This document shows, one piece after another, positions 1-8,884 of a DNA stretch of 64,000 nt. Below the pieces are notes generated by a model. The model made no database searches. It saw only the letters and a list, made by a program, of their open reading frames with translations, and was not told where the DNA came from. Positions within the stretch are counted from its first letter, which is position 1; every line of letters starts with the position of its first letter. Source of the stretch: Lysinibacillus sphaericus (GTDB taxonomy: Bacteria > Bacillota > Bacilli > Bacillales_A > Planococcaceae); contig NZ_CP019980.1 of the NCBI RefSeq assembly GCF_002982115.1, positions 3,294,001 through 3,358,000 of the forward strand, read 5' to 3'. The translations under genes were made by a program, and so were the position numbers.

Positions 1-12
1 GGTTGGATTCAT
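1..12 (-). CDS. extreme 5' end of a leftward gene, cut by the window edge
   Basis: On the minus strand an AAAGGAG box (22-28) is followed after nine bases by an ATG at 10-12 that reads M-N-P-T before the window ends. A second ATG at 17-19 is too close to the box. Only four codons are visible, so the product cannot be named. A divergent promoter region would lie between this start and the rightward gene at 199. Confidence 0.3.
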
Positions 13-198
13 TCTCCATAACTCCTTTCATCAATACTGTATTTTTTGCTCCTTCGCAAGTATAACTACGCAACCTTACAGCAGTTTTTTAATTAGCTTA
101 CAAAAACCTTAACTGTTCTCCACCTTCTACTAATTAGTAGAAACAAACTTCATAATATGATAGCGTATGTAAAAAATAAATCACTTGAAGGAGTTCAT

Positions 199-954
199 AT
201 GACCATTCGCCTCCAACATATTCGACACGCAACGTCGATTTTATTTATCAACGAAAAACGCATACTAATTGATCCAATGTTAAGTGATGTCAGTAAACTT
301 GCACCCGTGCCATTTACCCGAAATTATCGTAGAAATCCATTAACTCCATTACCTGTTCCACTAAACATTTTTGAAGATATGGATGCCATCTTATTAACGC
401 ATCGTCACTTTGACCACTGGGATAAAAGAGCGATGGCTATCCTGAACAAACAGATTCCTGTCTTTTGTCAGCCACAAGATGCCACAGCAATACGGTCTGC
501 GGGTTTTAAAAAGGTAATAGCTATCAATGATTGTTATGAATGGGAAGGAATTCACTTGAAACGACTAGCAGGACGACATGCACCTGGTATTACTGGCAAA
601 TTACTAGGACCTGTTTCTAGCTTTTGCTTAAATACGACGGAAGAAGGTTCCATTTATATCGTCAGTGATTGTATTTGGACACCAGCTATAGACAGAGCTT
701 TCAGAGAGTTGCAGCCGGATATCGCCATTTTAAATGCATCAGAGGCACAGATGATATGGGGAACTGTAATAACAATGACGCGCGAAGATGTTGCACGTAT
801 TGCTCGCTTATCCCCAAACACAAAGCTTGTGATTGTCCATCTTGAAACCATCAATCATTGCAAATTAAGCCGAGCGCAGTTAACTAATTTTCTAGACGAG
901 CAGCGACTAGCACACGTATCAGTGCCGAATGATGGTGATATTTTGTCGCTTTAA
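199..954 (+). CDS. MBL-fold metallo-hydrolase (UlaG-like)
   Basis: A 251-residue metallo-beta-lactamase-fold hydrolase. The metal-binding HxHxDH signature is at residues 68-73 (HRHFDH). Further candidate ligands are His127 (GRHAPG), Asp157 (VSD) and His214 or His220. The pattern ILIDPMLS near residues 22-29 followed by LLTHRHFDHWD is usual for cytosolic UlaG/YtnP-like enzymes, and no signal peptide is seen. I start at 199 because AAGGAG at 188-193 sits five bases upstream; an in-frame ATG at 157 has no such box. The gene stands alone. The fold is secure; the substrate (a phosphodiester, lactone or other ester) cannot be told from sequence. Confidence 0.85.
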   Translation: MTIRLQHIRHATSILFINEKRILIDPMLSDVSKLAPVPFTRNYRRNPLTPLPVPLNIFEDMDAILLTHRHFDHWDKRAMAILNKQIPVFCQPQDATAIRSAGFKKVIAINDCYEWEGIHLKRLAGRHAPGITGKLLGPVSSFCLNTTEEGSIYIVSDCIWTPAIDRAFRELQPDIAILNASEAQMIWGTVITMTREDVARIARLSPNTKLVIVHLETINHCKLSRAQLTNFLDEQRLAHVSVPNDGDILSL

Positions 955-1068
955 TTTTCACTACTTCATCCATTCTTTTTTGAGTTATCACTAGTTTTTC
1001 ATCTCTTTTCAAATGTGAACGCTACATAATGTATAGTATGAAAACTTTTTTGAAAAGAGGTTATCACT

Positions 1069-1332
1069 GTGAATAGGAATAGAAAAATAGGATTTTGTTA
1101 TCCAGGCTATAGATATTGTGGACCGGGATGTTCAGGCCCAGGCGCACCAACAAATGCAGTTGATTCTTGCTGTAAGAAGCATGACGAATGTTATGCCAAA
1201 TACGGTAGAACAAAATACTGTGATGATAGGTTTCAAAAATGTTTATTGCCACAAATGAACACCAACAGCAAAATGAGCAGGGACGCTAAATTGTTCTATA
1301 AAGTATTTCATTTGCGCCATAACTTCTTTTAG
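1069..1332 (+). CDS. very small phospholipase A2-like protein
   Basis: An 87-residue protein starting at GTG, with AAAAGAGG at 1053-1060 upstream. Residues 16-25 (YCGPGCSGPG) match the calcium-binding loop of phospholipase A2, and residues 34-41 (CCKKHDEC) carry the catalytic His38-Asp39 pair. This is the arrangement of the short bacterial and parvovirus VP1-type PLA2 domain, where His/Asp and bound calcium hydrolyse the sn-2 ester of phospholipids. Eight cysteines (10, 17, 21, 34, 35, 41, 51, 58) suggest disulfides, yet there is no signal peptide, so location and export are unclear. It could be spore-associated or released on lysis. Family assignment rests on these motifs only. Confidence 0.75.
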   Translation: MNRNRKIGFCYPGYRYCGPGCSGPGAPTNAVDSCCKKHDECYAKYGRTKYCDDRFQKCLLPQMNTNSKMSRDAKLFYKVFHLRHNFF

Positions 1333-1369
1333 AACAAAATTTTAAGTCTGCTCGACAAACAAGTCAAAA

Positions 1370-1396
1370 AGCCAAGAATAAATTACATTCTTGGCT
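1370..1396 (-). terminator. terminator of the AraC-family gene
   Basis: Inverted repeat AGCCAAGAAT (1370-1379) and ATTCTTGGCT (1387-1396) with a seven-base loop. The A-run at 1366-1370 becomes the U-tract when read leftward, so it best serves the minus-strand regulator; it may also stop the rightward PLA2-like gene. Confidence 0.7.
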
Positions 1397-1427
1397 TCAC
1401 TACTCTTTACGAAGTTACAAATTGTTT

Positions 1428-1452
1428 GAGAATTGTTTGCGTGCCTGGCACC
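1428..1452. repeat. dispersed GTGCCTGGCACC-type repeat, copy 1
   Basis: Twenty-five bases ending in the palindrome GTGCCTGGCAC. The complement of 27399-27423 matches at 23 of 25 positions, and related halves form a hairpin at 50717-50777. Both 25-base copies lie just beyond the 3' end of a gene. Function unknown. Confidence 0.6.
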
Positions 1453-1458
1453 GCCTTA

Positions 1459-2322
1459 CTACTTAATCGGTATCCAAATTTCCGAATATAAATTTTCACT
1501 TGTAGGATCTTCATCCGTATAAACCTCTAATTCAGCTGTTCCAGCAGGTTCATATGGATTGGATGGGAACCATTCCGAGAAAATTTTCTTCCAAGCATTT
1601 TGCATCGCATCAGGCATCGGGCCTCGCACTTCGAATACAACCCATTTGGATGCCGGTACTTCCATTGCTAACATATTTTCAGGTACTTCTCCTACGTGAT
1701 CTGTTGCAATCCAATAGTCTATTAAACTGTTATCCTTATAGTTTTCATCTGGTACACACACACCAAGTACCCCTTTGATTTGCCCGTTGTTTAATGTAAA
1801 TAATTGCTCGTCCATACCTTGCCCATTTAGTTCATTCCAAAATTGAGGTATGCCTTGTAAATTCTCACCTGTTTGGCAATTATACGTTCTTTTGACACCC
1901 ACGACTTGAAACTTCTCTTTCTCTACAATGTTATATTTCATTGGTTCTGCTCCCTTCAAAGTCACCTGGATTATCAGGCGATTGTATGATTGTAATGGTC
2001 CTTGCTGTTTACGTACTTCACTTGGCGTTACGTTATGCTGCTTTCGAAATGCTTTGGTAAAAGCTTCAGGAGAGTCGTAGCCATATTTGTAGGCGATGTC
2101 GATTACTTTACTATCTGTATTGATTAACTCTTGGGCAGCCAACGTTAATCTTCTTCGTCTAATATAATCTGCGATAGACATATCTGTTAAAATAGAAAAT
2201 GTCCGTTGAAAATGAAAAACAGAGGCATTTACTTCTTGTGCTATTTGTTCCATCGTAATGGTTTCATGTAAATGCTCTTCTATATAATTTATTGCCTTTT
2301 GAATCGACTCAATCCAACTCAA
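1459..2322 (-). CDS. AraC-family regulator with GyrI-like effector domain
   Basis: A 287-residue regulator. Residues 5-105 form the double helix-turn-helix of the AraC/XylS family, including the second-motif signature IAYKYGYDSPEAFTKAFRK and the terminal VTPSEVRK. Residues about 130-287 fit a GyrI-like/SOUL small-molecule-binding domain (YNIVEKEKFQVVGVKRTY at its start, YSEIWIPIK at its end), as in Rob- and BltR-like regulators that sense hydrophobic compounds. It would act as a cytoplasmic DNA-binding activator. No target gene is adjacent, since its neighbours face the other way, so its regulon cannot be named. A terminator lies at 1370-1396. Confidence 0.88.
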   Translation of the reverse strand: MSWIESIQKAINYIEEHLHETITMEQIAQEVNASVFHFQRTFSILTDMSIADYIRRRRLTLAAQELINTDSKVIDIAYKYGYDSPEAFTKAFRKQHNVTPSEVRKQQGPLQSYNRLIIQVTLKGAEPMKYNIVEKEKFQVVGVKRTYNCQTGENLQGIPQFWNELNGQGMDEQLFTLNNGQIKGVLGVCVPDENYKDNSLIDYWIATDHVGEVPENMLAMEVPASKWVVFEVRGPMPDAMQNAWKKIFSEWFPSNPYEPAGTAELEVYTDEDPTSENLYSEIWIPIK

Positions 2323-2716
2323 ATGCCCTCACTCCTTACTTCAAGATTATCGTATTCAATTAATTTCATCCTGTCTTTTTATGCTATCTTTGGACAGGTA
2401 CCCCCACTTTAATTTCCAAACCTTTACTTCAATCATAATCGTTTCGACGTGCTAATTACATACATACGTTAGCATTTGAAAGTTGAAGACTCTAATTATG
2501 CCTATCTTGGACGTCACAACTAAAGGACAGGGTGCTCACCTTATGAAAAAACATTTCTTTATCTATGTAATGTTGGAATTTGTTGAATTAAATAAATATT
2601 TCAGCAATTTTATTAATTATTAGTAGATTCTTAGTATTTCATTAATTTAAAATAAACAGTATTATTAAGTATTATAGATAAATCACCTAATGACATAAGA
2701 CGCGGAGGATATGACG
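2323..2716. other. intergenic region between the AraC gene and ilvE
   Basis: About 390 AT-rich bases carrying the divergent promoters and the ilvE leader. I see no T-box specifier or AGGGTGG antiterminator signature. The 15-mer at 2596-2610 (centre CAG) matches the CodY consensus at 11 of 15 positions, which is weak. A 26-codon ORF at about 2543 has no good ribosome binding site. Confidence 0.4.
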
Positions 2717-3781
2717 ATGTTAGAAATTAAAAAAGAATTAACAACACAACCAAAAGAAAAACCTGCAGTAGACCAATTAGGGTTCGGACAATTTTTTACA
2801 GATCACATGTTTATAGTCGATTATACTGAAGGAATGGGATGGCATGATCCACGCATTATCCCGTATCAGCCACTTTCTATCGATCCATCAGCAATGGTCT
2901 TCCATTATGGACAAGCTGTATTTGAAGGCTTAAAAGCTTATGCAACAGTAGATAACGGCGTGCTATTATTCCGTCCAGACCGTAATTTCAACCGTTTAAA
3001 TCATTCAAATGAGCGTATCGTCATTCCAGCAATTGATGAAGAACTTGCGTTAGAGGCGTTAAAGCAATTAGTAACATTGGATCGTGAATGGGTTCCAACC
3101 GCACCAGGAACATCTCTTTATATCCGTCCATTTATTATTGCAACCGAGCCTCACTTGGGCGTACACCCTTCGAATAGTTATCAATTTATTATTATTATGT
3201 CACCGTCGGGTTCTTACTACAAAGAAGGCATTAATCCAGTCAAAATTATGGTGGAACAGCACTTTGTACGAGCTGTTGTGGGGGGAACTGGCGAAGCAAA
3301 AACCGCTGGTAACTATGCAAGTGCCCTGAAAGGACAAGAAATTGCGCACAAGGAAGGCTACTCTCAAACATTATGGCTTGACGGCAAGGAACACCGTTAT
3401 ATTGAAGAAGTAGGGAGCATGAATATTTTCTTCAAAATAAATGGTACTGTCATTACGCCAGCATTAAACGGAAGCATCTTACCAGGTATTACGCGTGATT
3501 CGATGCTGCACGTATTAAAAGCAAAAAACATCCCAGTCGAAGAACGTCGCATTTCAATTGATGAAGTGGTTGAAGCCTATCATAACGGCACATTGGAAGA
3601 AGCATTTGGTACGGGCACGGCAGCAGTTATTTCACCTGTCGGAGAGTTGAAATGGCGCGACGAAAAAATCCTAATTAATAACGGTGAAATTGGTGAAATT
3701 TCACAAATGCTTTACGATACATTAACAGGCATCCAAAATGGCACGCTTGAAGATTCATTCGGTTGGACAATTAAATTATAG
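2717..3781 (+). CDS. ilvE: branched-chain amino acid aminotransferase
   Basis: A class IV PLP-dependent transaminase that interconverts leucine, isoleucine and valine with their 2-oxo acids using 2-oxoglutarate/glutamate. Its length of about 354 residues and the text GEAKTAGNYA around the likely PLP lysine (Lys195 from this start), followed by EEVGSMN and GTGTAAVISPV, are typical of the long BCAT form found in eukaryotes and Bacillus. I prefer the ATG at 2717 to that at 2711 because GGAGG (2704-2708) is eight bases from 2717 but only two from 2711. The gene is monocistronic and closes with a strong terminator at 3813-3852. Confidence 0.93.
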   Translation: MLEIKKELTTQPKEKPAVDQLGFGQFFTDHMFIVDYTEGMGWHDPRIIPYQPLSIDPSAMVFHYGQAVFEGLKAYATVDNGVLLFRPDRNFNRLNHSNERIVIPAIDEELALEALKQLVTLDREWVPTAPGTSLYIRPFIIATEPHLGVHPSNSYQFIIIMSPSGSYYKEGINPVKIMVEQHFVRAVVGGTGEAKTAGNYASALKGQEIAHKEGYSQTLWLDGKEHRYIEEVGSMNIFFKINGTVITPALNGSILPGITRDSMLHVLKAKNIPVEERRISIDEVVEAYHNGTLEEAFGTGTAAVISPVGELKWRDEKILINNGEIGEISQMLYDTLTGIQNGTLEDSFGWTIKL

Positions 3782-3812
3782 AAATAACAAATAAAAAATA
3801 GCTTGAAAAAGC

Positions 3813-3852
3813 AAAAGTGTTAGATTGACCACAATCAATCTAACACTTTTTT
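3813..3852 (+). terminator. terminator of ilvE; hairpin repeat copy 1
   Basis: A 16-bp stem (AAAAGTGTTAGATTGA at 3813-3828 with its complement at 3835-3850) followed by T residues. Nearly the same hairpin recurs at 12965-13005 and 59956-59996, so the terminator sequence is repeated in this genome. Confidence 0.85.
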
Positions 3853-3916
3853 GTTGTCTACTTTGGAAGAAGCTTTTCTCCTCCTCTGCTAAAATATTTT
3901 TACAAATGGATGATTT

Positions 3917-4282
3917 TTAATGACATTGGAATAACACTAAAATAGTAGTACCTTTAGCGCTTTTCCACAGCTCTACAAAAAAGCAATAGCCATTAGGAAA
4001 ATCATTTAAGCAAGCTTCATCATCAAGGCTAATATTATTTTTATACTTTGTACACCATTCAGACTTAACATCATGCGTTACTAAACGCTTTAACGTAATT
4101 ATTCGTTCCGTTTGAAAGTGACAGATAAAAATTTCTTCTAATTCGCCACTAAAAATCATTTGTTCAAGTTCCCGTAACGTAACATTATTAGCGTAAATTT
4201 TATTTGATACGCATACTTCATCGTGAAACATCTGATTGTTTTCTTTGTCTATGAAGTAGCCTTTTCTTATCACGTTGTTCAA
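3917..4282 (-). CDS. hypothetical protein, 121 residues
   Basis: I do not recognise this protein. It is soluble-looking, with no membrane segment or signal peptide. Residues 1-60 are mixed charged and polar; the end ([20 protein letters not shown]) has the look of beta strands. Cysteines are scattered and form no metal motif. It lies between ilvE, which converges on it, and a tautomerase gene 85 bases upstream on the same strand. Its reading frame is fully open and its codon use resembles the neighbours, which argues for a real gene. Confidence 0.55.
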   Translation of the reverse strand: MNNVIRKGYFIDKENNQMFHDEVCVSNKIYANNVTLRELEQMIFSGELEEIFICHFQTERIITLKRLVTHDVKSEWCTKYKNNISLDDEACLNDFPNGYCFFVELWKSAKGTTILVLFQCH

Positions 4283-4367
4283 CCCTTTTTGTTTAGTACT
4301 TGCCTAAGTAAATTTCGATAACCGTTTGTTACAAAGGTCTGTCATTTCAATCTACCTATACAAAAAC

Positions 4368-4757
4368 TCATACATTTACGTTATAAGTTAATGTTAACTC
4401 ATCTCCAGGCAGTCCCCGTATTCCCCAATTATGTTTTGGCGTTTCAAAAATCGTAATTTCGATATCTTGAGGCGCTATACGCAGTTCACTATGAATCTTG
4501 TCAAACAACAATGTAAATAATTGCTTTTTCGTTTCCACTGTTCGACCTTCAAACATGCTTATTTCAATAATGGTATAGGCATCACTTCTATCACTGGGAA
4601 AGCAAAAATCTTCTTTATCCATCGGAAAAATGCGATGAAATTTCTTATCTGAAGGCAATGCAAGTGCCTCTACCATACATGCATGAATAATCGTCGATAA
4701 TGTTGCCTTAATAGGATTTAAGCTATCTTTCACACCATATATTTTAACTTGCCCCAT
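4368..4757 (-). CDS. tautomerase-superfamily protein
   Basis: A 129-residue protein of the two-motif tautomerase family (Tautomerase_2 type). Supporting text is FHRIFPMDKEDFCFP around residues 41-55, TIIEISMFEGR (62-72) followed by ETKKQL, and the conserved end ETPKHNWGIRGLPGDELTL (about 106-124). In this group the catalytic proline is not always at residue 2, and none is there in this protein, which starts M-G-Q-V-K-I. Activity may thus differ from 4-oxalocrotonate tautomerase. Cytoplasmic; no operon partner is evident. Confidence 0.78.
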   Translation of the reverse strand: MGQVKIYGVKDSLNPIKATLSTIIHACMVEALALPSDKKFHRIFPMDKEDFCFPSDRSDAYTIIEISMFEGRTVETKKQLFTLLFDKIHSELRIAPQDIEITIFETPKHNWGIRGLPGDELTLTYNVNV

Positions 4758-4831
4758 ATTATCTCACCCTTCTGGTTACCCCACTTATAACAATTCTATA
4801 AAAACTGCGAATGTCCTTTCAATCACTGTCG

Positions 4832-6268
4832 CTAATGTTGATTGACAATTGCATCGGCTACATGCATGCCACCTAATGTCACAAGAGGTGATCCCCCTCC
4901 TGGATGCGTACTGCCACCTACAAAGTATAAGTTTGATGCAATCGAACTCTTATTGGGATGACGAAAAAAAGCACTGCGAAAACTATTGGATGCATACCCA
5001 TATAAAGCACCCTTATAGCTATTGAAGTCTTGTTCAATCGTTTGTGGCGTAATAATTTGCTTTTGTACAATGGCGTCTTTTATATAAATGCTATATCGCT
5101 CAAGTTGTTTCATTATTATTTCATCATATTGGTAAGGTGGTGTTTGCCCAGCGGGTGCATTCACTAAAATAAGCAAATTATCACCTTTAGGAGAACGAGT
5201 CACATCTGTTTTAGATGAATTGCAAATGTAAATTGTCGGCTCGTTCGCATAAACCTTTTGCTCAAATAGTTGCTCAAACTCGTTAAAATAGTTTGGTGAG
5301 AAAAAGACATTATGGTGTTCCAAAGATGCTATCTTTTTATTTAAGCCTGCTAGAATAACGAAAACCGAGGACGATGGCGTAATCTGCCTCTTTTTTGCGA
5401 GAAAGCTACTGTCCATTAACGTTGGCATTGCCTGTAAAATATCTGCATTTACTACCAATAAGTCACTAGAAATTTTCTCACCCTGTTTGAGTTCAATACT
5501 TTTTGCTACACCATTGTCTATATCAATATTTATTACTTCACTGTTCGTATAAATTTTCACCCCAAGCTCACGTGCACGCCTTTCAAAACCTTTGGCAATT
5601 GAAGCCGTCCCACCAGGTACATAATAAACGCCTTCCACAAGTTCTAAATAGGCAATCATCGCAAATGTGGCAGGTGTCTTATACGGAGACGACCCAATAT
5701 ACGTTGCATACCGCAAAAAACATTGCAAAACAAAAGGATTCGTAAAATAACGTTGCAAAAACTTTTCCAATGTTTCAAAGGGGCGAACTGCTAAAAGCGC
5801 GTTGGCTAGTTTCGGTGATATAAAATCCTTTTTTGATAGAAAAGCTTTATTTAAAAAATGCTGTCTTGCTAAAAAGTATAGTCGAGATATTTCTGTAATA
5901 AAGGCTGGATAATTTTTTGCTCCATGTGGATCTAAATGCTGTAACTGACGAATCATAAACGCTCGATCATTTGACAAATAAAATGTTTCGCCATTTACTC
6001 CTACATTTTTCATATGTGGTTGTACCTCAACAAAGCGAAAATAAGGGGCTGCATCAACACCTGTTTGTTCAATTACTTGATTAAAGACATAGGGCATCGT
6101 TATCGTATTCGGTCCAAAATCAAAATAGTAGTCACCTAACGTAACTGGACGCATTTTACCGCCCAGCGTACTATTTTTCTCAAATAAATGCACCTCGTAT
6201 CCTTTATGTGCAAGTGAAATGGCACAGGCAAGCCCGCCTAACCCACCGCCAATAATACTAACCTTCAT
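4832..6268 (-). CDS. CrtN/CrtP-type carotenoid desaturase or oxidase
   Basis: A 478-residue FAD-dependent amine-oxidase-fold enzyme. The N-terminal GGGLGGLACAISLAHKG (residues 7-23) with E31 is the dinucleotide-binding fold. The C-terminal VGGSTHPGGGSPLVTLGG is the phytoene-desaturase FAD signature. It is the last gene of a leftward pigment cluster and overlaps the upstream glycosyltransferase by four bases, which implies translational coupling. Two paralogues occur in the cluster (the other at 8885-10468). In C30 carotenoid pathways one CrtN-like protein desaturates and the other (CrtP/CrtNb) oxidises the chain end. This shorter one could be the oxidase, but sequence alone does not decide. 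Confidence 0.82.
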   Translation of the reverse strand: MKVSIIGGGLGGLACAISLAHKGYEVHLFEKNSTLGGKMRPVTLGDYYFDFGPNTITMPYVFNQVIEQTGVDAAPYFRFVEVQPHMKNVGVNGETFYLSNDRAFMIRQLQHLDPHGAKNYPAFITEISRLYFLARQHFLNKAFLSKKDFISPKLANALLAVRPFETLEKFLQRYFTNPFVLQCFLRYATYIGSSPYKTPATFAMIAYLELVEGVYYVPGGTASIAKGFERRARELGVKIYTNSEVINIDIDNGVAKSIELKQGEKISSDLLVVNADILQAMPTLMDSSFLAKKRQITPSSSVFVILAGLNKKIASLEHHNVFFSPNYFNEFEQLFEQKVYANEPTIYICNSSKTDVTRSPKGDNLLILVNAPAGQTPPYQYDEIIMKQLERYSIYIKDAIVQKQIITPQTIEQDFNSYKGALYGYASNSFRSAFFRHPNKSSIASNLYFVGGSTHPGGGSPLVTLGGMHVADAIVNQH

Positions 6269-7371
6269 TTATAAGACCTGCCTTTCCAAGTATAAGCTCC
6301 CCCTGTTTTCGATAACACAACTGAACGCCATAAAATACATAACAACGCCACAACAGACCCCGAAATACCTAAACTATAAACGATTGGTGTTTTACTTGCG
6401 ATATCACAAATCATTTTGTGTATAACTGTGATAATAAAAGGAAGTATAAAAAGTGGTTGCCACGTCGTCACACCATACACACCAAAGATCAATGGCACGA
6501 TATACAATAGCGAATAAAATAATGTTAAACCAATTGCCATTGGGAGTGATCGACCAATTCCTACAAAAATATTTTTAGAAAAACCTTCCCACGTCTCTTT
6601 ACTCGTTTCATACATATGACAATGCACACAATCCGTAACATTGGTCAGTAATACACGATGGCCATTCCGCTTCAGTATTTGTGCAATTTGTATATCTTCT
6701 ACTAAAGAGCTTTTTACTGCCTCATGTCCGCCTATTTGGTCATAACTTGCCGTTTCAAAAAACATAAATGCGCCATTTGCAGCCGTGGTAGCCGGAATTT
6801 TGGTAAAGTTTGCAAGCACAATTGGTAAATGGAAATAGACAATAAAATGCATCATTGGAATAAGCATTTTATCAAGCCAATTTGTATAATGGAATTTAGG
6901 AAACCCTGTAACTAGTGACGCATTGTATTGTTTAGCTCTTGCTATTGCATAGGTAAGCGTATGTTGATGTAGTGTCACATCTGCATCAATAAAAGCTAAG
7001 AAACGACCATGCGCATGTTGACGGAGCTGATAACAGGCGTGTACTTTTCCAATCCAGCCTTCCTTTAATGGTTCGCCACGAATAACTTGAAATCTAGTAT
7101 CATCCCCAATTTCTTGAAGTAATAATGAATAGGTGCTATCAGTCGATTGATCTTCATAAATTATTATTTCTATATTTTCATAGCGAATATTTTTCAGCAT
7201 TGCAATGCAATTTTGCACATTTCTTGCTTCATTTCTCATCGGCACTAATACTGAAATCAAGGGATACTCATGCAAGGTGAAGTGGCTTTTTAAGTTAGGT
7301 AAGAAAGTGAGATTTAAAATTGTCCATATGCAAAAACCTAGTAAGATGCTCATTAAAATAATCAAATTCAC
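6265..7371 (-). CDS. family 2 glycosyltransferase, CrtQ-like
   Basis: A 368-residue membrane-bound GT-A-fold glycosyltransferase. An N-terminal membrane helix (about 1-24) precedes VLVPMRNEARNVQNC, the nucleotide-sugar site IYEDQSTDST and the metal-binding DAD-type FIDADVT. After a QXXRW-like region, three or four hydrophobic segments follow from about residue 275 to 360. The arrangement matches 4,4'-diaponeurosporenoate glycosyltransferase (CrtQ), which adds glucose to a carotenoid acid. It sits between the acyltransferase and a CrtN-like gene with tight spacing at both ends, which supports a role in sugar-ester carotenoid synthesis at the membrane. Confidence 0.78.
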   Translation of the reverse strand: MNLIILMSILLGFCIWTILNLTFLPNLKSHFTLHEYPLISVLVPMRNEARNVQNCIAMLKNIRYENIEIIIYEDQSTDSTYSLLLQEIGDDTRFQVIRGEPLKEGWIGKVHACYQLRQHAHGRFLAFIDADVTLHQHTLTYAIARAKQYNASLVTGFPKFHYTNWLDKMLIPMMHFIVYFHLPIVLANFTKIPATTAANGAFMFFETASYDQIGGHEAVKSSLVEDIQIAQILKRNGHRVLLTNVTDCVHCHMYETSKETWEGFSKNIFVGIGRSLPMAIGLTLFYSLLYIVPLIFGVYGVTTWQPLFILPFIITVIHKMICDIASKTPIVYSLGISGSVVALLCILWRSVVLSKTGGAYTWKGRSYK

Positions 7372-7374
7372 ACC

Positions 7375-8034
7375 TCATAATATATTGATATATTTTTCAT
7401 AATGATTTGTAACTACATCTTGCTTCAACGAATTCAATTGGGCTGTCATAATTTCCTCAAAATGCTGTGTAAGAATTTCATTGTTTCTTCCTTCTGTCTC
7501 GATGGGACCTCCAATAGAAATCCATACTTCCCCTTTTATCATATGGCGAAAAGTATAGTATATCGTAACTGGAATAACAGGAATTCGAGGAGATTTTCCC
7601 GCTAAAAAAGCGGCCCCCTTTTGAAATTGTAATGGTCGTGCTTCTAAATGAACCTCTGCCCCTTGTGGAAACAAGGCAACACTTTTTTCTTCATATAATA
7701 ACTTTTGTGCATAACGGAGCGATTGCACCACATGCTTTGTACTTTGAGAATTGACAGAAAAAGCACCGATCCATTTAAAAATCGGTACTTGTTTTATGCC
7801 ATCTTCATGCGTCATCATATAAATTGGTGGTACTTTCTGTCGCTTTTCCAGTTGAAAAAATATAAGTCCATCCCACCAGCTACTATGATTGGCAATAAAA
7901 AGGGCATTTTTTGGCAAGGGCTCCTCTATAGCAAGCCAAATTTTATGAAAATAGCGATTTAATAACCTTTGTTGCACGAGGTGAAACATCCAAGCAGCAA
8001 CTTTACTTTTTTTTGCCTCAAACATAATGTTCAT
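7375..8034 (-). CDS. PlsC-type acyltransferase, CrtO-like
   Basis: A 219-residue glycerolipid-acyltransferase-fold enzyme. The catalytic HX4D box is in NHSSWWDGL, and the later FPQGAEVH block replaces the usual phosphate-binding EGTR. In the staphyloxanthin pathway a protein of this family (CrtO) acylates the sugar of the glycosylated carotenoid, and its place beside a GT2 and a CrtN-like protein makes that role likely here. It overlaps the upstream CruF-like gene by 17 bases. A general lysophosphatidate acyltransferase is less likely in this context. Confidence 0.75.
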   Translation of the reverse strand: MNIMFEAKKSKVAAWMFHLVQQRLLNRYFHKIWLAIEEPLPKNALFIANHSSWWDGLIFFQLEKRQKVPPIYMMTHEDGIKQVPIFKWIGAFSVNSQSTKHVVQSLRYAQKLLYEEKSVALFPQGAEVHLEARPLQFQKGAAFLAGKSPRIPVIPVTIYYTFRHMIKGEVWISIGGPIETEGRNNEILTQHFEEIMTAQLNSLKQDVVTNHYEKYINIL

Positions 8035-8764
8035 CTCGCTTCATAGTTACAAGTAGGATAGCTAAAACGATTACTGGAATGATTGCTGCTAAATAGAGTT
8101 TGTTTAACAGGGCGATAAATGCAAACATACAAATCATTAAGCTATATAAAAGAACCATACGTCGTTGCCACTGCTTATCTACGTTTAGCAAGTTGCCAAA
8201 GAGCCCTATGACAATATGTAAAACCAAAGCAGTTAAAAACCAGCCAAGAAAATTCGTCAGTGGAATGTCATAATAATACCCGCTCTGTTCCCATATCCAA
8301 TATTCTTTGACTTTAAAGGAAACAGGATCAAGCACTAAATCAAACACCACTGCTAATAGACTAGCAATGATAGAGCGAATCGACCTATTTGGTAGACGAA
8401 CAATATGCACTATCGCATGGGAAGTGGCAATCACCATAATCCAAGCGAAACCAATTGCAATAGGCACGCCAAAAAGATTAGGTGCGAAATATTGCGTATA
8501 ATGATAAGAACCAAAAAGTATGGAATGAGTAGATCCTAAATATTCGACAATAAACGTTGTGATAAAAATGAGTGTACTAATACTCACACCATAAATTGCG
8601 CCAAATCCCCTAACAAAATAAATTACCCCAAGCACACCCGCTGTGATAATAAAAACACTGTTTGCCCATTCAAGCCATGTTGGCAATAGATTAAACCCTA
8701 CTAAAATCACACCGAAGCTATACCAAATAAGAAAAAAATAAAAAATATAATGTTGCCACCTCAT
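8018..8764 (-). CDS. carotenoid biosynthesis membrane protein (DUF422/CruF-like)
   Basis: A 248-residue integral membrane protein with about seven hydrophobic segments. The middle holds VEYLGSTHSILFGSYHYT and FGVPIAIGFAWIMV, then DLVLDPVSFKVKEYWIWEQSGYYYDIPLTNFLGW, a pattern of the DUF422 carotenoid-biosynthesis family that includes CruF hydratases. The repeated acidic and aromatic residues may form the site for a polyene end. It is the second gene from the top of the run and overlaps the acyltransferase. Hydration is an inference; some members have no assigned reaction. Confidence 0.75.
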   Translation of the reverse strand: MRWQHYIFYFFLIWYSFGVILVGFNLLPTWLEWANSVFIITAGVLGVIYFVRGFGAIYGVSISTLIFITTFIVEYLGSTHSILFGSYHYTQYFAPNLFGVPIAIGFAWIMVIATSHAIVHIVRLPNRSIRSIIASLLAVVFDLVLDPVSFKVKEYWIWEQSGYYYDIPLTNFLGWFLTALVLHIVIGLFGNLLNVDKQWQRRMVLLYSLMICMFAFIALLNKLYLAAIIPVIVLAILLVTMKRDEHYV

Positions 8765-8884
8765 AAAGTTGTGCTACCCCACCTTTTTGTATTTTTAAAA
8801 AGATTCATACTAACCTTATGAACTTAATCCTTAGACATTGCTCCGGTGCGATGAAAGGAAAACACTAGATTACTAGATTTATCA

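Noticed and set aside
2596..2610. CodY-like box ahead of ilvE
   Set aside because: Only 11 of 15 positions match; in AT-rich DNA this is expected by chance.
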